Shown here one piece after another: positions 16,844-24,249 of a stretch of 24,332 bases of DNA (within the stretch, counting starts at the first letter, position 1; each line of letters starts with the position of its first letter). Position numbers and translations under genes: made by a program. The notes under the pieces are model-generated. The model saw only the letters and a list, made by a program, of their open reading frames with translations, ran no database searches and was not told where the DNA came from. The DNA is from Rheinheimera sp. (GTDB lineage: Bacteria; Pseudomonadota; Gammaproteobacteria; Enterobacterales; Alteromonadaceae). The stretch is from contig DMYW01000014.1 of the NCBI GenBank assembly GCA_003482455.1, forward strand, positions 1-24,332, in the 5' to 3' direction.

Positions 16844-18285
16844 TTACTACAAATAAACACCGGGAAAAACCAGCCATGCGCCGAGTGGAACGGATCCACT
16901 TCGTAGGTATTGGTGGTGCCGGGATGGGCGGGATCGCAGAAGTCCTGCTCAATGAAGGTTACAAAGTGACAGGCTCTGATTTAGGGCCAAACCCAGTGGT
17001 GGAGCGATTAACCTCGTTAGGGGCAGAAGTCGCTTTTGGCCACAAAGCTGAAAACGTGCATGGCGCGAGTGTCGTGGTCGTTTCCAGCGCCATCAAAACT
17101 GAAAACCCAGAAATTCAAGCGGCGCTAGAGCTGCGCATCCCATTGGTTCGCCGCGCGCAAATGCTGGCTGAACTGATGCGTTTCCGTCATGGCATTGCGA
17201 TCGCCGGTACTCATGGCAAAACGACGACCACGTCGTTGGTGTCATCGATTTTTGCTGAAGCGGGTACAGACCCGACGTTTGTGATCGGTGGTTTGTTGAA
17301 TTCAGCCGGCACCAATGCGCGGTTGGGTTCAGGCCATTACCTGATTGCTGAAGCCGACGAAAGCGATGCGTCATTCCTGCATTTGCAGCCAATGGCCGCC
17401 ATCATCACCAATATCGAACCGGATCACATGGAAACCTACCATGGCGATTTCGAGCAGATGAAGGCGACCTATCTAGAGTTTTGCCATAACCTGCCGTTTT
17501 ATGGCGCTGTGGTGGTCTGTATTGATGACCCTGTGCTGCGCGAATTGATGCCAAAAATCGGTCGCACCGTGATCACCTATGGCTTTAGCGACGATGCCGA
17601 TTATCGGATCAGCGAATTTAGCCAACAAGGCACGCGGACGCATTTCGTGATCACCAGTAAAGACGGTCTGAGTCGGACCATTGAGCTGAACTTAGCCGGT
17701 CGCCACAATGCGTTAAACGCAACCGCTGCTTTTGCCATCGCCAAAGACGAAGGTATCGCCGAAGACGCTATTTTAGCGGCATTCACTAAGTTTGAAGGCA
17801 TTGGTCGTCGCTTCCAGCAATACGGCGAGTTCGAAACAGGCCGCGGCAAAGTCTTGTTGGTGGATGACTATGGTCACCATCCAAGCGAAGTGGCTGCTAC
17901 CGTTGCCGCCGCGCGCAACGCTTGGCCAAACCGCCGGTTGGTCATGGCTTACCAACCGCATCGATATACACGCACACGTGATTTGTATGAAGACTTCGCC
18001 AAAGTATTGTCAACCGTCGACAGCTTGCTGTTGCTGGAAGTTTATGCTGCAGGCGAAGCACCAATTGCAGGGGCTGATAGCCGTAGTTTGTGTCGCTCCA
18101 TTCGCGCACGCGGGCAATTAGACCCAATTTATGTCGCAGGTCCTGCTGATTTGCCGGCTGCACTTGCTGACGTGCTGCAAGATGGTGATGTGCTGTTGAC
18201 GCAAGGCGCGGGCAACATCGGCGCCTTAGCGCGTCAGTTGGCGGCGCAGCAGCTAAATATCGAAGCGATGAAACAACTGAGTTAG
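16840..18285 (+). CDS. murC: MurC, UDP-MurNAc:L-alanine ligase
   Basis: MurC starts stem-peptide synthesis by adding L-alanine to UDP-MurNAc. The 481-residue product (E. coli 491) has the UDP-binding loop HFVGIGGAGMGGIAEVL (20-36), the P-loop GTHGKTT (123-129), EADESDASFL (171-180), NIEPDHMETYHGDF (191-204) and VDDYGHHPSEVAATV in the C-terminal domain. The start shares ATGA with the murG stop. An internal ATG, 12 codons later, would begin at MRRVERIHF, but E. coli MurC also carries a short extension before that point. In E. coli ddlB follows; here ftsQ comes after 5 bp. Confidence 0.97.
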   Translation: MITTNKHREKPAMRRVERIHFVGIGGAGMGGIAEVLLNEGYKVTGSDLGPNPVVERLTSLGAEVAFGHKAENVHGASVVVVSSAIKTENPEIQAALELRIPLVRRAQMLAELMRFRHGIAIAGTHGKTTTTSLVSSIFAEAGTDPTFVIGGLLNSAGTNARLGSGHYLIAEADESDASFLHLQPMAAIITNIEPDHMETYHGDFEQMKATYLEFCHNLPFYGAVVVCIDDPVLRELMPKIGRTVITYGFSDDADYRISEFSQQGTRTHFVITSKDGLSRTIELNLAGRHNALNATAAFAIAKDEGIAEDAILAAFTKFEGIGRRFQQYGEFETGRGKVLLVDDYGHHPSEVAATVAAARNAWPNRRLVMAYQPHRYTRTRDLYEDFAKVLSTVDSLLLLEVYAAGEAPIAGADSRSLCRSIRARGQLDPIYVAGPADLPAALADVLQDGDVLLTQGAGNIGALARQLAAQQLNIEAMKQLS

Positions 18286-18290
18286 ATACA

Positions 18291-19073
18291 TTGGCAATCA
18301 AAAAACCGACGATGAGCAACTTACGCGCAAGTCAGAAAACAAAATTTACGCCGGCATTTGTCGCGGGAGTTTTGTTTTTTCTGTGCTCATTATCGGTCGT
18401 GGTGTGGTGTGGTGTAAAAGTCGCTGACTATGTACAAGACCAACAAAACGCGCCGATCCAGCAAGTGCAAGTGTATGGTCAGTTCGCGCATATTGAAGCC
18501 AAGCAGTTGCACCAAAGAGTCACTGAAGAATTTGTCGGCAATTTTTTTAATGTGCAAGTGGCTGATATTCAACAGTTTGTGCAGCAACAACCCTGGGTCA
18601 GCCAAGTTGCCGTGCGCAAACAGTGGCCTGGAAAGTTGTTGATCGTCGTGACCGAACACAGTCCGGTGGCGATTTGGAACACCAACTTTTTACTTAACAA
18701 ACGCGGTGAAGTGTTTAAAGCGCCGCTGGAAGAGCTAAGCCAACCACTGCCGAAACTGAACGGTCCGGACGGTGTAGAACAAGACGCATTGAAGATGTTC
18801 AGTCAGCTGCAAGCCTTGCTGGCGTTACATCAGTTTCAAGCAGAGACTCTCACCGTCAACGAGCGTCTGGCGTGGGAAGTCAAACTGAGCAATGGGATCT
18901 CGCTAAAACTTGGGCGAGAAGACACATTAAAGCGGGTACAACGCTTCATTGATTTGTACCCGGTAATTAGCAAACAGAAACCTGAAGCGATCGAACAGGT
19001 CGACTTGAGATATGACACAGGTCTGGCAGTGCGTTACGCACAGCCTGTGATAACGGAAAAGAGCAAAGCATGA
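18291..19073 (+). CDS. ftsQ: FtsQ, divisome assembly protein with POTRA domain
   Basis: FtsQ recruits FtsL and FtsB and links early and late divisome proteins. The 260-residue product (E. coli 276) has a short basic cytoplasmic tail, one transmembrane segment (about 22-42, FVAGVLFFLCSLSVVVWCGV), a POTRA domain (about 57-125, with the strand IQQVQVYGQFAHI and the motif QQPWVSQVAVRKQWPGKLLIVVTEH) and a beta domain to about 250. The start is unsettled: TTG at 18291, with a GAG 9 nt upstream, or ATG at 18312, which has no ribosome binding site and removes seven residues. Its stop overlaps ftsA by ATGA. Confidence 0.94.
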   Translation: MAIKKPTMSNLRASQKTKFTPAFVAGVLFFLCSLSVVVWCGVKVADYVQDQQNAPIQQVQVYGQFAHIEAKQLHQRVTEEFVGNFFNVQVADIQQFVQQQPWVSQVAVRKQWPGKLLIVVTEHSPVAIWNTNFLLNKRGEVFKAPLEELSQPLPKLNGPDGVEQDALKMFSQLQALLALHQFQAETLTVNERLAWEVKLSNGISLKLGREDTLKRVQRFIDLYPVISKQKPEAIEQVDLRYDTGLAVRYAQPVITEKSKA

Positions 19074-20305
19074 CCAAGTCGTTGGATCGGGATCTGATCG
19101 TTGGATTAGACATCGGTACCTCTCAAATTAAAGCCGTGGTGGGTGAAATTACCGCCGACAACCAACTCGCCATTGTTGGGGTTGGTACGCATATCGCCCG
19201 TGGTATGGACAAAGGTGGCGTCAACGATTTGAACTTAGTGGTTCAATCGGTGCAACGTGCCATCGACGAAGCCGAATTAATGGCCGATTGCCGCGTGTCT
19301 TCAGTGTATTTGGGCATTACTGGCAAACATATCCGCTGCCAAAACGAAAGCGGTATGGTGCCGATCAATGACACTGAAGTCACCGCCGATGACGTGGCGA
19401 ACGTCATTCATGCCGCTAAATCAGTGCCTATTTCGGCGGAACGTCGTCTGCTGCACGTGTTGCCGCAGGAATTTTCGGTCGATATGCAAGAAGGTATCAA
19501 GAGCCCAATCGGCATGTCAGGCGTGCGGATGGAAGCTAAAGCACATATCGTCACTTGCGCCAATGACATGGCCAAGAACATCGAGAAGTGTGTTGAGCGC
19601 TGCAGTCTGCAAGTTGACCAACTGATTTTCTCTGCACTGGCATCAAGTTTTGCCGTGTTGACGGACGATGAAAAAGAATTGGGTGTCTGCGTCGTCGATA
19701 TGGGCGGCGGTACTATAGATATCGCGATTTACACCAATGGTGCACTGCGTCACACCGCGGTGATCCCAGTTGCCGGTAACCAAGTGACCAGCGATATCGC
19801 GAAAATTTTCCGCACGCCAATTGGCCATGCCGAAGACATCAAAATTCAATATGCCTGTGCGCTTCGCAGCATGGTTGGCAAAGAAGAAAGCATTGAAGTG
19901 CCAAGTGTTGGCGGTCGTCCAGCGCGTTCGATGTCGCGCCATACGCTGGCTGAAGTGGTCGAGCCCCGATACCAAGAATTGTTTGAACTGGTGCTCGAAG
20001 AAATTCGCGCCAGTGGTTTGGAAGAGCAGATCGCCGCTGGCGTCGTGTTAACTGGCGGTACCGCCAAAATGGAAGGTGCCGTCGAATTTGCCGAAGACAT
20101 CTTCCAAATGCCAGTTCGTCTGGGCTATCCAGCGCATATCACTGGATTGACACATTATGTGCAAGACCCATCTTATGCCAGCGTGGTCGGTCTGTTATTG
20201 TACGGAAAAGATGTGCGTACCCAGCAAAAGAAAGCCGCTGTGGCACGCGAATCGGTTGGTGGATTCTTAAAGAAAGTCACCAGCTGGTTCAAAGGCGAAT
20301 TTTAA
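19070..20305 (+). CDS. ftsA: FtsA, actin-like membrane tether of the FtsZ ring
   Basis: FtsA is an actin-fold ATPase that polymerises and anchors FtsZ filaments to the inner membrane. The 411-residue product (E. coli 420) shows phosphate 1 DLIVGLDIGTSQIKAVVGE (8-26), the 1C/SHS2 interaction domain following it, phosphate 2 VVDMGGGTIDIAIY (208-221) and the adenosine motif GVVLTGGTAKMEG (324-336). The C-terminal amphipathic helix GGFLKKVTSWFKGEF (397-411) resembles the E. coli membrane-targeting sequence. A 59-bp gap follows before ftsZ, the first substantial gap after ftsL. Confidence 0.98.
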   Translation: MTKSLDRDLIVGLDIGTSQIKAVVGEITADNQLAIVGVGTHIARGMDKGGVNDLNLVVQSVQRAIDEAELMADCRVSSVYLGITGKHIRCQNESGMVPINDTEVTADDVANVIHAAKSVPISAERRLLHVLPQEFSVDMQEGIKSPIGMSGVRMEAKAHIVTCANDMAKNIEKCVERCSLQVDQLIFSALASSFAVLTDDEKELGVCVVDMGGGTIDIAIYTNGALRHTAVIPVAGNQVTSDIAKIFRTPIGHAEDIKIQYACALRSMVGKEESIEVPSVGGRPARSMSRHTLAEVVEPRYQELFELVLEEIRASGLEEQIAAGVVLTGGTAKMEGAVEFAEDIFQMPVRLGYPAHITGLTHYVQDPSYASVVGLLLYGKDVRTQQKKAAVARESVGGFLKKVTSWFKGEF

Positions 20306-20364
20306 CCAAGGCCAGAGGGGGCCGCGGTTTGTTAGTTTAGTAAGCGTGAGAACGGAGAGAGAGC

Positions 20365-21579
20365 ATGTTCGAATTAATGGAAAACCACAGCGAAGAAGCT
20401 GTCATTAAAGTCGTCGGGGTCGGCGGTGGCGGTGGCAACGCGGTTGAATACATGGTTGCCAGCAACATTGAAGGCGTGGAATTTATTGCAGCTAATACCG
20501 ATGCACAGGCGCTGCGTAATTCTTCTGCCAATGTGACATTGCAATTAGGCGCAAATGTCACCAAAGGTTTAGGTGCGGGTGCAAACCCAGAAGTGGGTCG
20601 CCGTTCTGCCGAAGAAGACCGTGACACCATCAAAAAGACCATTATGGGCGCGGATATGGTGTTTATCGCTGCCGGTATGGGCGGTGGTACTGGGACCGGC
20701 GCGGCCCCAATCGTCGCGCAAGTAGCCAAAGAACTGGGCATCCTGACCGTAGCTGTGGTGACCAAGCCATTCCCATTCGAAGGCAAAAAACGTTCTACTT
20801 TTGCGGACGAAGGTATCAATGAGTTGTCCAAACATGTGGACTCCTTGATCACTATTCCAAATGACAAGTTATTGAAAGTATTGGGTAAAGGCACTAGCTT
20901 GCTTGATGCGTTCAAAGCCGCTAACAACGTATTGTTGGGCGCTGTACAAGGTATCGCTGAACTGATCACGCGCCCAGGTCTGATTAACGTCGACTTCGCG
21001 GACGTACGTACTGTAATGAGCGAAATGGGTACTGCGATGATGGGTACTGGTCGTGCATCTGGCCCAGATCGTGCTGAAGAAGCCGCTGAACAAGCCATCT
21101 CTAGCCCGCTGCTGGAAGATATCGATTTGTCAGGTGCCAAAGGTATTCTGGTTAATATCACTGCCGGTTTGGATTTAACCATCGAAGAATTTGAAATCGT
21201 TGGTAACGCAGTTAAAGCATTTGCTTCTGAAAATGCAACTGTGGTGGTTGGTGCTGTCATCGACCCTGAAATGTCCGACGAACTGCGCGTCACTGTAGTT
21301 GCAACCGGTATTGGTGCGGAGCGTAAGCCAGATATCAGCTTGGTCCACGGTCATTCGCATCACCGCGAACCAGCGCGTCCATCTTATGGCCATTCAGCTC
21401 CGGTTTATGGTGGCTCGGGCACCGTCTACGGACATGCCGGTAATACAGCACGTGAAATGCGTGAGCCAGTGCAGGCTGCTCAGCCAGTGGAAGCGCCACA
21501 AAGCAAACCACAAGCTGACAATAAAGCGAATATCGACATCTTTGATATTCCAGCGTTTTTACGCAAACAGGCCGATTAA
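20365..21579 (+). CDS. ftsZ: FtsZ, tubulin-like GTPase of the division ring
   Basis: FtsZ polymerises with GTP into the ring that organises septation. The 404-residue product (E. coli 383) has GVGGGGGNAVEYM (18-30), the tubulin signature GGGTGTG (106-112), the catalytic T7 loop NVDFADV (208-214) and the C-terminal peptide DIFDIPAFLRKQAD (391-404), which binds FtsA, ZipA and similar partners. The linker (about 321-388) holds six His residues and three heptads beginning YG, which I do not know from E. coli. The start has GGAG 7 nt upstream. Extra promoters inside ftsQA, as in E. coli, are possible but were not resolved. Confidence 0.98.
   Translation: MFELMENHSEEAVIKVVGVGGGGGNAVEYMVASNIEGVEFIAANTDAQALRNSSANVTLQLGANVTKGLGAGANPEVGRRSAEEDRDTIKKTIMGADMVFIAAGMGGGTGTGAAPIVAQVAKELGILTVAVVTKPFPFEGKKRSTFADEGINELSKHVDSLITIPNDKLLKVLGKGTSLLDAFKAANNVLLGAVQGIAELITRPGLINVDFADVRTVMSEMGTAMMGTGRASGPDRAEEAAEQAISSPLLEDIDLSGAKGILVNITAGLDLTIEEFEIVGNAVKAFASENATVVVGAVIDPEMSDELRVTVVATGIGAERKPDISLVHGHSHHREPARPSYGHSAPVYGGSGTVYGHAGNTAREMREPVQAAQPVEAPQSKPQADNKANIDIFDIPAFLRKQAD
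21385..21447 (+). repeat. Three 21-nt units coding YG-heptads in the FtsZ linker
   Basis: Residues 341-361 read YGHSAPV, YGGSGTV, YGHAGNT: Tyr-Gly at exact 7-residue spacing, with His or Gly next and Val ending the first two. DNA copies differ at many wobble sites, so the repeat is old or maintained at protein level. It lies just after the histidine-rich HGHSHHR (328-334). Confidence 0.7.
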
Positions 21580-21580
21580 A

Positions 21581-21610
21581 CAGGAAGGTATTCCTGCAGA
21601 CGTCAGTCTG
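21581..21610 (+). other. Two adjacent hairpins right after ftsZ
   Basis: CAGGAA-GGTA-TTCCTG (21581-21596) is directly followed by CAGAC-GTCA-GTCTG (21597-21610). Both have perfect stems and 4-nt loops and begin 2 nt after the ftsZ stop. No U-tract follows, so full termination is doubtful. mRNA stabilisation, processing or partial termination between ftsZ and lpxC is inferred. Confidence 0.5.
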
Positions 21611-21627
21611 AGGTCGGATGAGCGGCG

Positions 21628-21656
21628 TTGGCAAGCTTGTTAACATATGCTATGCT
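21628..21656 (+). promoter_or_regulatory. Probable lpxC promoter with extended -10
   Basis: A -35 TTGGCA (21628-21633) is followed by a 17-bp spacer and TATGCT (21651-21656), preceded by TG plus one base (TGC), the extended -10 form. The predicted start is near 21663, about 40 nt before lpxC. Confidence 0.65.
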
Positions 21657-21674
21657 TCGCGCCCCGTTTGGCTC

Positions 21675-21689
21675 GTTCAAATATTGAAC
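21675..21689. promoter_or_regulatory. 15-bp perfect inverted repeat before the lpxC ribosome binding site
   Basis: GTTCAA-ATA-TTGAAC is a perfect 6-bp inverted repeat with a 3-bp centre, ending one base before AGGA, the lpxC Shine-Dalgarno (21690-21693). It lies in the predicted 5' leader. It could be a repressor site or a small RNA hairpin; neither is shown. Confidence 0.4.
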
Positions 21690-21701
21690 AGGACGAAATG
21701 A

Positions 21702-22613
21702 ATGATTAAACAACGTACTATTACTAAAACTGTTCGCTCAATTGGCGTCGGTTTACACAAAGGCGAAAAGGTCACGCTCACTCTCCGGCCTGCGCCTGAC
21801 AACACGGGCATCGTGTTCCGTCGTGTAGACTTAAACCCTGTGGTGGATTTCAAAATCCGTCCAGAAATTGTCGGCGACACCGTAATGTGTACTTGTTTAA
21901 TCAATGATGACGGCGTCCGCTTATCGACCACCGAACATTTAATGGCTGCTGTTGCCGGTCTTGGCATTGACAACTTAGTTGTTGAAGTCGACGCTGCTGA
22001 AATTCCGATTATGGACGGCAGCGCCAATCCATTCGTTTACCTGCTGCTGGAAGCCGGTGTTTCTGAGCAAAAACAAGCGAAGAAATTCATCCGCATCAAG
22101 CGCCCTGTGCGCGTTGAAGACGGCGACAAATGGGCTGAGTTCCGTCCATTTAATGGTTTTCGCATTGATTTCGCCATCGACTTTAACCATCCAGTGATTT
22201 CTGAAACCCGTCAGCATATGAAACTCGATTTCTCAGCTGCAGGTTTTATAAAAGAAATCAGCCGCGCACGTACGTTTGGTTTCTTACAAGACATCGAATA
22301 CCTGCGCGCCAATAATCTGGCGCTTGGTGGTAGTTTTGACAATGCCGTAGTGCTCGATGAATATCGTGTGTTGAACCAAGACGGGTTGCGTTACGACGAC
22401 GAGTTCGTCAAACACAAAATCTTGGATGCCATCGGCGATTTGTACATGGCGGGTTTTAGCATCCTCGGTGAGTTCAAAGCCTACAAAACGGGTCATGCAC
22501 TGAACAACCAACTGTTGTGTGCTGTGCTAGCTGACCAAGCGAATTGGGAATTTGTCACCTTCGATAAACCATCAGAAATGCCGATTTCTTATTTGGCGCC
22601 GCAGCTGGCCTGA
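21702..22613 (+). CDS. lpxC: LpxC, UDP-3-O-acyl-N-acetylglucosamine deacetylase
   Basis: LpxC is the zinc enzyme for the committed step of lipid A synthesis in the cytoplasm. The 303-residue product (E. coli 305) keeps the catalytic set at E. coli numbering: zinc ligands H79, H238 and D242, general base E78 (TTEHLMAAVAGLGIDN) and H265 (TGHALNNQLL). The start has AGGA 8 nt upstream and begins MIKQRTITKTVRSIGVGLH. It probably has its own promoter. In E. coli, FtsH degrades LpxC through a C-terminal tail ending AVLA. Here the tail is PISYLAPQLA, only partly similar, so control by proteolysis is uncertain. Confidence 0.98.
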   Translation: MIKQRTITKTVRSIGVGLHKGEKVTLTLRPAPDNTGIVFRRVDLNPVVDFKIRPEIVGDTVMCTCLINDDGVRLSTTEHLMAAVAGLGIDNLVVEVDAAEIPIMDGSANPFVYLLLEAGVSEQKQAKKFIRIKRPVRVEDGDKWAEFRPFNGFRIDFAIDFNHPVISETRQHMKLDFSAAGFIKEISRARTFGFLQDIEYLRANNLALGGSFDNAVVLDEYRVLNQDGLRYDDEFVKHKILDAIGDLYMAGFSILGEFKAYKTGHALNNQLLCAVLADQANWEFVTFDKPSEMPISYLAPQLA

Positions 22614-22635
22614 AAGGATGACGAATAGACGTCGC

Positions 22636-22663
22636 AAAAAAAGCAGCCTAGGGCTGCTTTTTT
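22636..22663. terminator. Bidirectional intrinsic terminator between lpxC and dciA
   Basis: A 6-bp GC-rich stem (GCAGCC/GGCTGC) with a TAG loop is flanked by seven A and six T residues. It works as an intrinsic terminator in both directions, ending the dcw/lpxC transcript and the convergent dciA transcript. Confidence 0.92.
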
Positions 22664-22700
22664 ATTTACGGAGTCTTAGTCAGCTCTGGTTGAAAATTAA

Positions 22701-22850
22701 TCAGCTATTGTTGAACTTTTTCTGAGGTTCAACGTCTTTGATCTGACGCGGTTTCACGATACGGTGGACATTGTCAGCGCCAGAACTACTTTGACGCTTT
22801 TGATAATGCCGCCAACTTGCGGAGCTTTTCTGCCAGCACGGGATCTGCAT
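22701..22850 (-). CDS. Possible 49-residue basic small protein overlapping the dciA 3' end
   Basis: I do not recognise this product. On the minus strand an ATG inside the last codons of dciA opens a different frame that runs 49 codons to TGA, past the dciA stop. The product begins MQIPCWQKSSASWRHYQKR and ends QKKFNNS, with Lys and Arg spread throughout. The 27 codons beyond dciA use common codons of this region (GAC, GTC, CGT, ATC, CCG, CAG). They fill an otherwise unexplained 122-bp gap between the dciA stop and the terminator, ending 37 bp before it. Against it: no clear Shine-Dalgarno, the first 22 codons overlap a real gene, and a run this short can be open by chance. Confidence 0.35.
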   Translation of the reverse strand: MQIPCWQKSSASWRHYQKRQSSSGADNVHRIVKPRQIKDVEPQKKFNNS

Positions 22851-23250
22851 GTTGCGCTGCCGCTTCTAAATAATGTGCTGCTTGGTCGCTAATTTGCCGA
22901 ACTTGCGGTGTGCTGGTTGGTTCTGTGGCTTGCTGGTAGTGCAATTGCACGTTGGGGTTTACTTCAATGTCAATGCCGCCACATTCAGGCACATGCCGAC
23001 GGAACGCACTAAGTAATTCGGCTTGATTAAGACGCAACCGTGTTGCCCAGCCCGCAGTTGTGCACAAAATTTGCACGCGACCCTGCCGGATCACGTTGAC
23101 TTTGCAGAAAGACAGTTTTTCCAGTTGCAAGATCTGCTGTAATTCGGTATTAAGTTGTCGCACTAAGTCAGCTTGCTGTTGCCCCTGCATCACAGGGTTT
23201 TGTTGCAACAGCGCCATAAGATCGACCGGTTTGCGTGTATAGCGGGCCAT
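22786..23250 (-). CDS. dciA: DciA-type DUF721 protein, probable replicative helicase loader
   Basis: DUF721 proteins of the DciA type load DnaB helicase in bacteria lacking DnaC or DnaI. This 154-residue product begins MARYTRKPVDLMALL. It has a compact N-terminal DUF721/KH-like domain (about 25-107) with the recognisable AGWATRLRLNQAELLSAFR (66-84), and a helical tail (QAAHYLEAAAQHADPVLAEKLRKLAALSKASK, about 123-154) typical of gammaproteobacterial members. The start at MARY was chosen by family resemblance; the frame extends 81 codons further upstream without support. It converges on lpxC and diverges from the M23 peptidase gene. A place between lpxC and secA is, as I recall, common for this gene outside enterics. 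Confidence 0.85.
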   Translation of the reverse strand: MARYTRKPVDLMALLQQNPVMQGQQQADLVRQLNTELQQILQLEKLSFCKVNVIRQGRVQILCTTAGWATRLRLNQAELLSAFRRHVPECGGIDIEVNPNVQLHYQQATEPTSTPQVRQISDQAAHYLEAAAQHADPVLAEKLRKLAALSKASK

Positions 23251-23278
23251 AATAACAACCCAAAGAAACTGAGGTCCC

Positions 23279-24235
23279 ATGAGTCTACCAGTTTTCCAGA
23301 GCGCCCGACAGAGCTCAGGCCCCTTTGGCCATACGCCGGGGCAATGGTTAGTCAGTGCGGCGATGTTGTTCTTTATTGCCGTCGGTACCGGAGTCGTATT
23401 AGGACGGATGTGGACAGATCCAACGTATAGCCTAGACCCAGCTGTTGCTGCCAACGCCAAAGAAGCTGAAGAAGTCGCTTCGATTAGAGCCAAGACTGAA
23501 CATCAAATCGCGGCACTTACGGCCAAAGTTGCTTCACTACAAGCGCAAGTGAACCGTCTCAATATGGTTGGTGAGCGTTTAATTGATGCTGCTCGTCTGC
23601 CTGGAGAACAAATTAATTTACGTGATGAACCGCCTGTTGGTGGGCCTGCACAGCAAAAGGCTGAAGATGTTACTTCCAATGTAAATTCAATGCTGGAAGA
23701 GCTGTCGTTATTGGAACAACAATTGAGCTTTCAGCAAAATCGTTTCAGCATGCTTGAATCTCTCGACCTGCATCACAATATAGGTTTTAACAGTGTACTG
23801 TCAGGCGGTCCCACGCATGGTGGTTATATCTCGTCTGAATTTGGAGCTCGCACCGACCCTTTTACGGGGGAAGCAGCAATTCACCAAGGCGTTGATATCG
23901 CAGGCCCTGAAGGTTCGGCGATTTATGCGACCGCAGGGGGTATCGTAACTTGGTCCGGAGAACGGACAGGTTATGGTAAGATGGTCGAAATTGAGCATGT
24001 CGGTGGTTATCGCACTCGTTATGCTCATGCCAAAAGCGTAAAAGTTCGACTTGGGCAAATGGTGACAAAAGGTCAACAAATTGCCGTGTTAGGCAGCACT
24101 GGCCGCTCAACCGGGCCCCATGTGCACTTTGAAGTATTAAAAAATGGTGTGCATTTAAACCCGGTGGTTTTTATGGATGGCCGCGACAAGAATTTTGATG
24201 GATTTGCCAGGACTGTTACTCAGTCCCAACGTTAA
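23279..24235 (+). CDS. M23 family (LytM-domain) membrane-anchored metallopeptidase
   Basis: This is a probable periplasmic peptidoglycan endopeptidase, anchored in the inner membrane. The 318-residue product has a cytoplasmic N-terminus (1-22), one transmembrane segment (about 23-42), coiled-coil stretches (about 60-103 and 130-162) and a C-terminal M23 domain (about 180-297). The zinc site looks complete: H202 and D206 in HQGVDIAG, and H281/H283 in GPHVHFEV, with H250 in YAHAKSV. The domain is therefore likely active, unlike degenerate LytM regulators such as NlpD and EnvC. GAGG stands 4 nt before the ATG. secA follows after 14 bp, so co-transcription is plausible. The exact substrate is unknown. 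Confidence 0.9.
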   Translation: MSLPVFQSARQSSGPFGHTPGQWLVSAAMLFFIAVGTGVVLGRMWTDPTYSLDPAVAANAKEAEEVASIRAKTEHQIAALTAKVASLQAQVNRLNMVGERLIDAARLPGEQINLRDEPPVGGPAQQKAEDVTSNVNSMLEELSLLEQQLSFQQNRFSMLESLDLHHNIGFNSVLSGGPTHGGYISSEFGARTDPFTGEAAIHQGVDIAGPEGSAIYATAGGIVTWSGERTGYGKMVEIEHVGGYRTRYAHAKSVKVRLGQMVTKGQQIAVLGSTGRSTGPHVHFEVLKNGVHLNPVVFMDGRDKNFDGFARTVTQSQR

Positions 24236-24249
24236 GTGGTATCGGAACA

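Noticed and set aside
20306..20364. A possible promoter or terminator in the ftsA-ftsZ gap
   Set aside because: I found no credible -35/-10 pair and no stem with a T-run; the gap only holds a good ribosome binding site for ftsZ.
20337..21293. A 318-codon minus-strand frame opposite ftsZ
   Set aside because: ftsZ is unambiguous on the plus strand. The antisense frame is low-complexity Ser/Ala/Thr/Pro and reflects codon bias.
22704..22900. A plus-strand frame antisense to the dciA end and the small frame
   Set aside because: It has no upstream ATG and no ribosome binding site; its openness mirrors the coding phase on the other strand.
23251..23493. An 81-codon upstream extension of dciA
   Set aside because: It overlaps the M23 start on the other strand, shows no DUF721 similarity, and the family normally begins near MARYTRKP.
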